From Combretum micranthum (Eukaryota > Streptophyta > Magnoliopsida > Myrtales > Combretaceae): a stretch of 64,000 nt of DNA. Location: positions 186,001 to 250,000 of the forward strand of contig JAMXBD010001391.1 in assembly GCA_024138025.1 (NCBI GenBank), in the 5' to 3' direction. Under the pieces are notes generated by a model. It saw only the letters and a program-made list of their open reading frames with translations. It searched no databases and was not told the origin of the DNA. Below, piece after piece: positions 1-10,065 of this stretch (the stretch's first letter is position 1; every line of letters starts with the position of its first letter). Both the position numbers and the translations under genes were made by a program.

Positions 1-651
1 AAATGGCGAAAGAAACATGTAAGAATATTAGGAACTTGAAACTTATTATTCAAAACATATGTCCAAGTGCACCTACTATAATCATCAAGAATAGTGAGGA
101 AACAATTGGCACTTATTATTGATTGAATCTTATAAAGACCCAAAAGATCAATATGTAAAAGATAAACAGATAAAGGAGAAGTACTTAAACTTGTGTTAAA
201 AGATACCTAGGCACTTTTGCTTGATAACAAACTTCACAAGAGAAATTGGACGAATCTACATCATAACTAGATGATAAACGTTTTAATTTTGACACTAAAG
301 AATACCCATTCTAGCATGTAACAAATAAGCCAAAGAAGACTTATTACAAGAAGTATTTACAATAAAATTATTGCCAAAGAAAGAAGATTTTACATTGAAA
401 AAAGATGTAAGTGCATACAATCTAAAATGTTCCTTAGCTTTTATCACTATTTTCTTAGTTCTTTGGTCTTCAAAAATTCTTGAATGGTTGTTTAGGGTAA
501 TAAGCAAGTCATTGTGTTTAAGGACTTTACTTACTGGGAGTAAGTTGTGAGTGAAATCGGAAGCATACAAAACATCATAGAGCACTAGATAAGAATTTAA
601 ATGAATTTGACCATGCATATGTGCAATTCTACAAGATCCACAGGCATACAA
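1..651 (-). pseudogene. Copia pol remnant: GAG-pre-integrase domain
   Basis: The minus-strand frame 651-295 (118 aa) contains YDVLYASDFTHNLLPVSKVL, the usual Copia signature upstream of the integrase (LxxVLYVPxFxxNLLSVSKL). Lower down, at about 214-238, another frame reads CEVCYQAK, matching the CxxCxxAK of the integrase zinc-binding region. In full-length elements this segment belongs to the gag-pol polyprotein that is cut into protease, integrase, reverse transcriptase and RNase H. The change of frame between the two motifs shows decay. Integrase core and reverse transcriptase would lie left of position 1. Confidence 0.75.
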
Positions 652-959
652 ATGTTAAGTGGCTTAAACAAGGTAACAATATGTGACAAAAGATGTTTGA
701 AAGGTATGATAAGATCAGTTGCTTCTGAATCTACTATCTAAAAACAACAATTGATATTCACTGTATTAAAACATGAAGGTAAAGGGGACGGATTAGATGC
801 ACAATGAGTTGTATTGATATTCAAAAAGGTCTAACTGTTCTTAGCACCTGAACTAGATTGTTCAATAAAATAAAGAGAAGGTGAGCAATCAAAAGGAGTA
901 TCACAACTAGCTTGTGATTTCTCAACATGTGCATTAGAAGAAACCTCTTGCTTCCCTTA

Positions 960-1703
960 ACAATTGTTTACCTTATACCACTTAGGATAACCTATGACTT
1001 GAAAGCAATTTTCTTTTATCTATCCTTTACCTCCGAAATTGTTACACTTTCCTTTCAATTTCCTCGTATCATTCAGAGCATGACCAGAATCCTTTCCAAT
1101 AACAAAGGCTACACTCTCTAAATCATTTAACATAATTGTTTCTTATTATTTTTCCACCTGTTGAACTAAGTAGAAGGCACAATTAATGGAAGGTAATGAA
1201 TCCATTGAGAGAATATGATTACGCAAAAGCTCATATGCATCTCCCAATCCTATTAAAAATTGCATCAACTTAGTTTGAGATTTGAAATTGGTTATTCGTT
1301 CCTTCATACTATAGGTGCAATATTCCATCCTACTATAACTGCATGTAGGATAAAGATCTTAAAAACTCAACTCATCCCAAACCTTCCTCAACTTATTGTA
1401 ATAAGGACTTACTGACATATTTCCTTGCATAAGATTGCAAATCTCCTGTTGAAGATGATACACTAATGGTCCATTAGATTGACCGTATTGTTCTACAATT
1501 TCATTCCACAACTCACTCGCTAAATTTGAATACAAAAATTCTATGCAAGATCGAGAAGAATTGAATTGAAAATCCAACAGTAAACCATATAATCACACCT
1601 ATTCCATTTCTAAAATCAATCAATTTATCAATAGGCTTAACAACTAAACCATCCAAAAACCTCGACTTAGATTTCGACCCTAATGCCATTCTAACTGAAT
1701 AAT
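960..1703 (-). pseudogene. Copia gag remnant (UBN2-type gag plus zinc knuckle)
   Basis: Read on the minus strand from 1700 downward. MALGSKSKSRFLDGLVVKP is the N-terminal Copia gag motif. ASELWNEIVEQYGQSNGPLV and SVSPYYNKLRKVWDEL (1577-1359) are the core UBN2 gag motifs. LMQFLIGLGDAYELLRNHIL (1328-1146) is the following conserved block. ENCFQVIGYPKWYK (about 971-1013) is the tail of the CCHC knuckle region, preceded by a stop. The blocks lie in different frames, so at least two frameshifts and one stop are present. Gag would package the element RNA; this copy cannot. Confidence 0.8.
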
Positions 1704-4234
1704 TGTTAGAAATAATACACAATGAATACTTAAAAGGGGGTGAATTAAGTATTACAAATTTTTCTGTTTTATCAAACCAGATTAAGTAACTAAGATAAGA
1801 CAAGAGAAAACTGAAACAAAGAGATGCATTGGAATAAACTAATTAAAACTAATTAATAAATAAGCAGAGATAAAAAAGAGAGAGAGAAAGAGAAGCAATA
1901 CAAGGATTTAACGTGAAATTCGGCCCAGTGCCTACTCTTTAAGGTGCAAATACCTCAAAGAGGACTTTTACCACTATGTTGATTATTCTAAAATCAATAC
2001 ACCTCTTAGACGAGGAATTACAACAAAACTTATCACAATAGGACTTTTACAATTGCCTTTCACAAAGGACTTTCACTTGATAAGTCAAGTATTGTGCCGG
2101 TAACACACGACCAGACTTCATATACCTCCCACTAAGGACTTCCCGCCTAATCAAAATTAGGACGATGCTGGTAACTCCATACCAAACTTCGAATGCCTCT
2201 ACTGAGGACTTCTCTTTGCCTTCCACGAAGGACTTCCCGCCTAATCGCAATTAGGACGATACTGGTAACTCCAGACTAGACTTCAAATGCCTCCCACTGA
2301 GGAATTCTCTTTGCCTTCCATGAAGGGCTTCCTTTGCCTCTATGAAGACTTTTCTTAATGCCTCAGACGATGACTTTTAACCTTGCCTCTACGGGGACTT
2401 CTTTTACAAATGGCTCCTTTGAAGACTTTTTACAAATAGCTCCTACATCAATAGATTTACAAACTAAAAAGCTCTTAAGGAAATATACAAATTTCCTTTA
2501 CAAAGAAACATTCCTACTTGAGTAGATTTACAACAGAAAATACTTTAAGAATTTTACAAATTTCTTTTACAAACTAAGCTCCTTAAACAAGCAGATAAAC
2601 AACTTTTGTAAATCTTAAACAGTACTAAAAAACTCTTGTTTATAGTGTATCAGCAAATTTCAAAATAGAGCACTAATTGTTCTCTTAAAAAAAAATTACA
2701 AATTAACGAGAACGAGAACGAGAACAGAAACACAAGTAAAAAAAAACTTTACAGAACGTTGTTTTTGTTTTTACTGTGCGTTTAAAAATCTAATATATTT
2801 GTTTTTTCAAAGAGAAGAGGAAAATTTTATTTATAGCTCTTGATAAAAATTTGTCCGTTATCAAAAAGTTTCTGACAACTCATACTTGTGTTTAATATAC
2901 TTAACGTTTTAATAACGTGTAAAAGTCAAAAGCGGTAAAAGAGCATTAAATGTGTCTGACACATATATTAAATGTAGGGGTGGGCACAGATCGCTTTGAT
3001 TTGGTTTTTCCTAAAACCAAACCAAACCATAATTTACGATTTGGTTTTTTTTCCATCCCAAACCAAACCATTAAATAATTGTTTAGTTTGGATTATAAAT
3101 TTTTTAAACCATTAAATAACGGTTTGGTTTGATTTGGATTACGGTTTAAATCAAAATTCTAACTAAAAATTTTCTCGTTCTAGTTTTTTTATATTTGTGC
3201 AAATTCTTAAATATTTATATCATTTTACAAAGTTGATATTATAAACCATAATAAAATACTTTATAAATTCATCATATTTTTAATCTATAGTTCTGTATAA
3301 AATCAATTATCACTAATAAAATACATTTATTAACCAATACATAGTAAGTCATAATTTATGATTTTTAATGTAAAATTCATCAATGAATAAAATGACCAGC
3401 TAACAAAATATATTAAACAATTAATACATAATGAAACTTTATAACTGTATAAATAAATTTCATACTTTACAAAGTTAAAAGCTATTAAAAAAAATAGTTC
3501 ATCATCAACAAAAAATTATATATCATGAGCTTAAAAAAATTTTAAAAAAGACAAGTTGATTTTAATTAATATTCACTAAATAATAAATATCAAATGAAAT
3601 CATATAAACATATAGTAAAATATTATTATATTTTTCTAAAACAGTTTGGTTTGATTTTATGGATTAGTTTGGTTTACCTTCCAAACCAAACCATGAAAAA
3701 AAAAAAAAAACCATATTTTTGTTTGGATTGGTTCGGTTATGATTGGTTTGGTTTGGTCAGTTTTTTTGCCCACCTAATTAAATGTATTACAATAGCTCTT
3801 TTCTTTCTAAAGTCGAGGCCAAACTTTCTGAAGTTGAAGTCTGAGGTCGAGGCCTAAGCTTCAGCCCTTGACTTTATAAATTTTGCCCAAAACTCTAGCT
3901 CTTAACTTCATAGTTTAGCCCAAAACTTCAACACTTGGCTTCATAGTCTTGCCTAAAACTTCAACACTTGACTTTATAAGTTTTCCCCAAAACCTAGTCT
4001 TTTGTCTTTACCTAATGAATAGTGCCTCCACATTTCTTCTACTGGGCTCGATAACTTTGTCTTGACTTTTCTTCAACTTTTTGTTCTGTTAAAACTTAAA
4101 CACAGCAGAACAAATACAAAGTATATATATATTATATATATATATATTAAGTATTTAAATAATTAAAGAATTTGAATAATTAATTGTGTAATAATTATTT
4201 TCATCAAAATCATTCGTAAACATAAAGTTCAACA
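1704..4234. mobile_element. 2531-bp solo-LTR-like insertion with 5-bp target-site duplication
   Basis: The segment begins TGTTAGAA and ends TTCAACA, so it has the TG...CA ends of an LTR, and is flanked on both sides by ATAAT (1699-1703 and 4235-4239). In the second duplication unit the same place (around 14378-14388) is uninterrupted, giving an empty site. No coding domain is seen inside, so it looks like a solo LTR or an LTR-only non-autonomous element. It holds a 94-bp direct repeat (copies starting at 2136 and 2230, around GGACTTCCCGCC) and is itself interrupted by the hAT-like MITE at 2975-3776. Orientation was not determined. Confidence 0.8.
2975..3776. mobile_element. hAT-like MITE with 8-bp target-site duplication
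   Basis: This 802-bp element has ends TAGGGGTGGGCA and TGCCCACCTA that are inverted copies of each other, and is flanked by the perfect 8-bp repeat ATTAAATG (2967-2974, 3777-3784). Both ends are rich in AAACCAAACC/GGTTTGGTTT tracts that extend the inverted homology. No transposase is encoded. The 8-bp duplication and the TAGGGGTGGGCA-type end are typical of non-autonomous hAT elements in plants. It is nested inside the LTR-like insertion at 1704-4234 and is therefore younger than it. Confidence 0.8.
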
Positions 4235-4306
4235 ATAATTCCAAGCAATAAAGTTTAATTCATTAAATTTGATATTTTTCTAAACATATATTAGGATTAT
4301 CGGATC

Positions 4307-6150
4307 TGTTGGTCTCGAATAATAATCAAGAAGGGGGGTTGAATTGATTATTAAAAAAAATTTGACTTTTAAAATCACTTCCCTTCGGTTTTAATAGATG
4401 AGAACAATATGAACAATTAAATTGCTATAAAGTAAATTGCTGAAATAAAATAGAGAGAGATTAAGAGAATCAGGCAAGAGATTTATAGTGGTTCCGCCTT
4501 GTGCGTCAGTCCACTCTTCCAGCTCCACGCCGGGGACCCCGTTAACCTACGGGTTGTGTTTCACTATATCAATAAATCCAAAATTACAAGATAGTGCAAT
4601 TCGCTCTGCTCGATTCTTACTGCTATCCTCTAGCTTTAATCAATCTACAGAGTCTAACTTGTAATTGATCTACTTATCAAAGAAGGTATCTACAAGATCC
4701 TCCTATTACAATAAAAGAATTCAAAGAACGAAAGCAAAAGATGGATTGCTGGAGTTTCTGATCACAAGTAAAACTTGAAGAATGTTGTCGTTCAACAAAA
4801 ACTAATTAGAGGATAACCAAAAGCTCTCTTTTTCTTTTTCAGCTGAGTGTCACGAGAGGATATTATTTAAAATCAGAAGATGTTCTATTCTTCTTTCTTT
4901 TCTTCCATGACGTTTTAAATAAAATATCTCAAGGATGAGGATTGTTTCCCAGATTCTCGGCTTACAAAAGATTTGTTCTCATCTTCCAGCTGATTTGAAC
5001 GTTCAAAAGTTTGTTGATGGATAACTCTTTCTTCCAAAGATATCACCAGCAAGATATATTTAATCCTGTCCTTTATTTGATAACAACCAGCAGATATATC
5101 TTCTTCAAGAAAAAAAAAATTCCTAATATCTTGGTTAATAAAAAATTATTTGACCGTATCCCATAAAAAATCAGACTTTTATCCACTTCACATATTGCGT
5201 AAACATTAAGATTTTACTTATTCAGAATATTATCTTTACCAACTGATTTTATTGATTCTTAGGAACACACTATTCTCATAAAATCGAGAGAACAATTTCT
5301 GTAAATTCGTATCACATCAAAAACGTCGAAAACTTATAAGATACTTAGATCTTTAAAAGAATTATCCCCTTGATATAAAACCAACTTAAGTGAAACACAT
5401 CAAGTATATTACCCAAATATACTTTACACGTGGAGCTAGGCCTTGAAAACATCATATCTTCAACCGGATGAAAGCTTTGAAGAACAACACGTAAATCTTT
5501 AAAAGGTTCTGAAAACGCTTCTGAAAAAAATTTCCTCTTGTTTCAAAAGATTCTGAAAAAGCTTCTGATGACTTTTCTTAAGCTTTTAAAAGTTCTGAAA
5601 TAGCTTCTGACTAATCTTACTCTTGTTTCAAAAGGTTATGAACTTACTTTTGTCTAATTAATATCCAAGTTAAGATTCTGATATAACTTCTGACACATAT
5701 AAAAAATATCCAAGCATATAATATACGAAGTTTGCATTCCTTAAACAATTATATCAAATAGATCATTTCTCTTTTGTTATCATCAAAATCATATTAGAAT
5801 AATTTCATCATTCTCCCCCTTTTTGATGATGACAAAACACAATCAAAGTTATATCATATTATGTCTTATTTAATTTTCATCACTCATTTTCTAGCAAGAA
5901 GATATCACATCCCAAAAAGAAATCAAAAAAGAAATCAGCATTTCATTACTACAATTATCAGCACATTCAGCCACACAATTATCAGCACATTCAGCACATC
6001 ACACACACACATATTCAACACACTTATCACACTTCTCCCCCTTTTTGTTATCATCAAAAGGAATCTCCCCCTCAGATTATGCATAAAAAAAAACTTAATG
6101 TATCAAAAGGCTGTTAAGAAAATAGAACATAATATTTTGTCTCTTCAAAA
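4307..6150. mobile_element. LTR-like insertion, right end not resolved
   Basis: Relative to the second duplication unit this segment is extra. It starts TGTTGGTCTCG at 4307, contains a GGGGGG-TTGAATTGA leader, and near its right side has two copies of CTCCCCCTTTTTG followed by ATGATGAC or TTATCATC (about 5814-5840 and 6034-6058), a composition common in plant Copia LTRs of the SIRE type. The right end is unclear: homology to the other unit resumes at about 6150, and about 90 bp of the host sequence present at 14450-14540 is missing here, so a deletion accompanied or followed the insertion. No protein domain is seen. Confidence 0.5.
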
Positions 6151-6213
6151 AATAAAAGTAAATGATCAGTAAAACTTACTAGAACACAAAGACACTATGC
6201 ACAAACTTGCTCT

Positions 6214-6383
6214 TGTAGAAATCCATGATTGTGCTCGTCTCCAAAGAAGAATATTTAAAGAGGAACAAATGTTAGCTAAAGGAAAAGGAAGAAGTGCATT
6301 CTACTATTCTATTACCAAGAAAACAACTACAACAAAGCTACTTATATACATCTACTAAGGACATATACATGAAGTAAAATACA
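6214..6383 (-). repeat. Copia 5' LTR, copy in unit A (170 bp)
   Basis: A short LTR that starts TGTAGAAATCC and ends AAATACA on the plus strand, so the ends are TGTA...TACA. It matches 14587-14756 nearly base for base and in length. The primer-binding site visible next to the other copy has been lost here by a small deletion (only CTTGCTCT remains). The LTR lies at the 5' end of the minus-strand element and would contain its promoter; CCTCTTTAAATATTC on the minus strand is a possible TATA region. Confidence 0.7.
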
Positions 6384-6913
6384 GTTGATTAGGGTTGTGC
6401 AAAAAAACCGATGAATAGAAAAACCAAATTAGAACTAGAAAACCAATATAGAAAATATATTTAATTAGTCCACCAATTTTGGTTTAGGTTTAGAATTTTA
6501 ATTTTTTCGGTTTCTAATTTCGATTTTGATTTATAACTGATAGAAATCGATGATTTCAGTTAATCAATCTGCGATATTTATGTATATATAATATTAAATA
6601 TAATTAATAATTCAAAAATAAATAAATAAATAGAACTTATATCTTAACTAAGTTTAAAATTATTGTGTTGTTGTTTTATGGTAATTTGGAATATAAAAAA
6701 GACATGAAGTGTTAATTTGTGTAGTGTTGGGATTAAATTTTAAGTCTTATGAACTAGTATTAGACTTATGCTCTTAATTTGTGTGTTTTATTATTATTTG
6801 ATTCATTAATTTGCAAATTTCTATTGTAATTATGTCATGTGACTTGTTAATTTACAATTTTTGAATTTAATTATGATAGAAAAGGGATTAAATTTTTATG
6901 GTTATAAATAAAA

Positions 6914-7750
6914 GAGAAAAGGCCCCTTTTTAATACCTAAACTTTGGCCAAATAACAATTTGGTACTTGAACTTTCAAGAAGACCAATTTCATATCTAGC
7001 TAAACTTTTCATATCCTTTTCCACTACCTCACTCTTTTATTATTTTCTTGAAGTAATGGACACATGTCAAGAAATGATTGGATAAGATAGTAAAAATGAG
7101 CAGGCAAAGTTTGGGCAGGTATGACATTGGTCTTTTTGAAAGTTCAGATACCTAATTGTCCACTTGGCCAAAGTTCATGTACCAAAAGGGGCTTTATCTA
7201 GGGATGCAAGCGGACGGGTCGTTATAGTGTACCCGACCGCCCAACCCGCTAAAAACCCTATAGGGTTTTGGGATTTAAAAAAAAACCCGATAAGTTATTG
7301 GGTCGGGTTTTGGGTTTATTATGTAACCCGTTGGGAAAACCCGACCCGACATAAATTTAAAATATTAAAAATTTAAAAATATTAAGTTATTAAAGTAAGG
7401 ATCCCATTTATATTATATGTATGTGAAAGTAAGTGAAAATGAAGTGTTTGCATCATTTTATATGATATTATTATCTAAAATTCATTATTTCAATAAAAGT
7501 GTTTGTATCATTAATAACTTAAAACAAAATTCTTTCGTTTGCTTTTTTTTAAAGGAAAAAAAAAAAAATCTTGGAATCGGATCGGGTTATGGGTTCCTTA
7601 AATTCTAGCGAGTCGAGTTTTGAGAATGATAAAAAAAAAGCCGATAAGATTTTTTTCAGGTTCTAGGACACCCATTAAGGACTCGGGTCGGGTTTGGGTT
7701 TCAAAAAACCAGTCTCGAACCCGCCTTGATTGCATCCCTAGCTTTATTCC
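6914..7750. mobile_element. Long-TIR foldback MITE (unit A)
   Basis: Both arms carry about 75 bp of inverted homology beginning at AAAGGCCCCTTTT and ending GGGGCTTTA, so the single strand would fold back almost completely. The 9-bp direct repeat TAAATAAAA flanks it (6905-6913, 7751-7759), consistent with a Mutator-like MITE. The right tip is separated from the rest by the hAT-like insertion 7199-7740. Unit B carries the uninterrupted version (15299-15594), and a third, diverged relative is at 43410-43715. Confidence 0.65.
7199..7740. mobile_element. hAT-like MITE, unit A only
   Basis: A 542-bp element with perfect inverted ends TAGGGATGCAA and TTGCATCCCTA, and GC-rich subterminal GGGTCGGGTTTTGGG/AACCCGACC tracts. 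It is flanked by GCTTTATC (7191-7198) and GCTTTATT (7741-7748). Unit B has a single GCTTTATCCCTAAATAAAAA at this spot (15585 onward), a clean empty site. The open frame at 7164-7376 is an accident of the element's GC-rich end and is not a gene. Confidence 0.85.
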
Positions 7751-7937
7751 TAAATAAAAATACGATTAATCATAATTTTTAGTTAATTATTATATTGAAT
7801 AGTTAAAAACAAAAAACCGAAAAAGTTAATAATGGACTGGTTTCGGATTAAAATATTAAAAAACCAATCACTTCGGTTCGGTTCAAAAAAAGAAGTGATG
7901 AACTAGTTAATTAAACCGTACCCACTTTTACAGTTAA

Positions 7938-8253
7938 CGTGTAAGTAAAATATAGCTGACGTGCACTAGAAATAAATATAAACAACCCATATCAACAAAT
8001 TTCGTATCATGCCTATTTTGAAAGTAATATGGAAATAAGAAAATTGAAAACATGCTTATAATATTAAAAATAGTACAATATGTCAAAGGACCAAGTCTAG
8101 TATTGGTAAAACAAAAATACATACAATGTTCCTTAGAGGATTTTAAAATACATTTATCACTTTAAATTCCATAGGTTTAATGAAAATCATTTGTGTTTTT
8201 TTCGTTTGTATTTGAATGACTATTCAAAAGGATATAAATTTTGGACAATTCAA
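7938..8253. other. Gene-free interval, unit A
   Basis: About 315 bp of AT-rich sequence with no open frame or motif that I can support. It matches 15781-16098 in unit B, so it is part of the duplicated segment. Confidence 0.5.
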
Positions 8254-8467
8254 GGTTTGTTTGGATATTCTGATTTTTATTTATAGTCATATATGAATTT
8301 GATTGGCATCTGCATCTTACGTATATATGATCTATATCTAATATGTTAGATCTATTTATGAGAAAAAAAAAAAGCTGTTTTTATTTGTATCATTTTTTTT
8401 TTAACAAACAATCTGTTTGAAAATGATAAAAAAAAAAATATGTCAAAACGACTAACCAATTAGTACC
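8254..8467. mobile_element. MITE of the GGTCTGTTTGGAT family (unit A)
   Basis: The left end GGTTTGTTTGGATATTCTGA matches the family end GGTCTGTTTGGATGGTCTGA seen at 23898-24087, 27114-27342 and 34441-34648. The right arm has the internal family motif TGTCAAAACGAC. Both tips are eroded. The unit B copy (16099-16918) has been opened by another insertion. Confidence 0.5.
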
Positions 8468-8702
8468 TCAATTGTGAAATAGTTTGGAGGAATGTCCTGT
8501 AAAAATAAGGTGTTCTCATGCAATGCAACTCACAGTATACATATTTGTAGCCTTCGATTAGGTAAATGCAAACCATTTAAATTGTAAATCGCTTATTAAA
8601 CAAAGCCATAATAGTGGAATAATATTAAAAGGCTAAACCAATTTTGACGATTATATAAAGGCGTATAAGTAAATTATTGCAGTTGTGATTCAATTTTACC
8701 CC

Positions 8703-8870
8703 ATGAAGCTCGAAGATACGGTGCTTTTTAATCATTTTAAATCGAGTCTTCTTCTTCATTGTCATAATCATGATCCTTCACCAAGATGGAGAAAAGAAGA
8801 AGATCAAACAGGCAAGCGGTTGCTTAAGAAGAATCAAATACCATATATCAAGGTTAACATTGGTAGATAG
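8703..8870 (+). other. Short open frame shared by both units; function unknown
   Basis: An ATG frame of 55 codons (MKLEDTVLFNHFKSS...) ends in TAG. In unit B the equivalent frame (17148-17339) reads on for eight more residues (QWHPAEFY), because CAG there is TAG here. It is not recognised. Conservation between the units only reflects the recent duplication. Probably not a gene, but possibly the end of a lost exon. Confidence 0.12.
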
Positions 8871-10065
8871 TGGCACCCAGCTGAGTTTTACTAAAATAAT
8901 ATTGTAATTCGATAACAAATATTGAATAGATTAATTAAAGTAAATTCAAGAAAGGAATTATCCATTATGATAAAGGGTAAATGTAAACATTACATTTCAA
9001 ATTAAATTAAACCTCATTTTTCTTTTAAAGCCATTTCACTGAAAATCCATGGCTATGCCGCTATGAAAAACCACCTTTTCAAGCCGTATCATTAATAATA
9101 ATAAACAACAACAACAATAATAATAATAATAACCAACCGGCCACCATCATCTTCACTTCTGCAAACTTGGTTTTGTTACCACTTACCACCATTTTCAATC
9201 AACAGAAATCAGCTGTGATGGATTTATTATTCTTTGCATACAACGACATAATTTTGTTTTTAGTATGAATTGGTACATTTCATTCTATGCTTATTACCTG
9301 TTTACTTAACACCAATAGGCAATAGCTATCGCTGAAGACCACTAGCAAAGGCAACCTTATCATACTACTATGATAATATTTAATAATTTTAAGATTTAAA
9401 TAATTAAAAACATCAAATCAAGTCCAAAAAATCGTTCTCTCCAAAGAAAAATACAACCAAATCCAGCAGAATAATCATCCAGCAATTAGGCCAGGATATC
9501 TTGAAGCAATCATTAATTTAAAGGGTCCTTATGGATGAAATAACCAAATATGCATCAATAGACCTGGAGGGAAAAGAAAGGTGAAAAATAAAAAAATAAA
9601 AAAAAAACCAGAAACAGGTATTTGAGACATAAACCAAAATGTCAGACAAACATGGTTGAAACGGAATAATGCAGTGGACTACTACTTAAACAATGGCAAT
9701 ATGAAGGTTTCAGCTGCCAACAAAACTTTAACTACCAAACCAAAAATCCTCAATTTAAAAAAAAAAATATATATATATATATATTACCGGTATGGTCCCC
9801 AATAGTTCTTTTATTTTTCTTGGGTATGTTAACTGTTTTGTTGTCTGCGTGGGGGTCAGAGTGATATACTTTAACTAAATCATGAGACCTAGCTACAAAA
9901 AAATTCAAGGAATTCAAAGGATAGGATGGTCTCCATCCTCCGCAAATTCAAGATGCGTTACTACACTGTAAAAGAATAATCTTGACCATATTGAGGTCCA
10001 TTCAAGCAGGGCTCCATCAATCTTACTATTATTGACTCCAATAAGTGTCATCCACCTCTTGCTTC
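8871..10065. other. Intergenic and 3' flank of phosphate carrier copy A
   Basis: No gene seen. It contains simple CAA/AAT runs (9095-9135), an A-rich run (9589-9608) and a short TA run (9767-9783). The part just below 10066 should hold the 3' UTR and poly(A) region of copy A. Unit B matches it except for 1085 extra bases at 17727-18811. Confidence 0.5.

Larger units (their letters stand above)
1..6383 (-). mobile_element. Decayed Copia retrotransposon, 5' part, interrupted
   Basis: A Ty1/Copia element lies on the minus strand. Its 5' LTR is at 6214-6383, gag remnants at about 960-1703, and the start of pol at 1-651, running off the left edge. Two younger LTR-type insertions (1704-4234 and 4307 to about 6150) split the leader and gag. 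Frameshifts and in-frame stops show it is dead. The same leader, gag start and LTR reappear at 14270-14756 in the second duplication unit without the insertions, which confirms that the pieces belong together. The 3' part lies outside the window. Confidence 0.75.
6389..7929. mobile_element. hAT-like MITE (unit A), with two nested elements
   Basis: Flanked by ACAGTTGA (6381-6388) and ACAGTTAA (7930-7937), an 8-bp target-site duplication with one mismatch. The left copy overlaps the last bases of the Copia LTR, so the MITE jumped into the LTR end. Ends are TTAGGGTTGTGCA and GTACCCACTTTT. The interior has the CGGTTTGGTT/AACCGAA motifs common in such elements. It is interrupted by the foldback element 6914-7750, which is itself interrupted by 7199-7740. 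The equivalent in unit B is 14762-15772. Confidence 0.65.

Noticed and set aside
5861..6172. 103-codon plus-strand open frame
   Set aside because: Composed of the CT-rich end of an LTR-like insertion; low complexity and no domain.
7164..7376. Open frame of 70 codons on the plus strand
   Set aside because: It spans the border of a MITE insertion (7199-7740) and is made of its GC-rich subterminal repeats.
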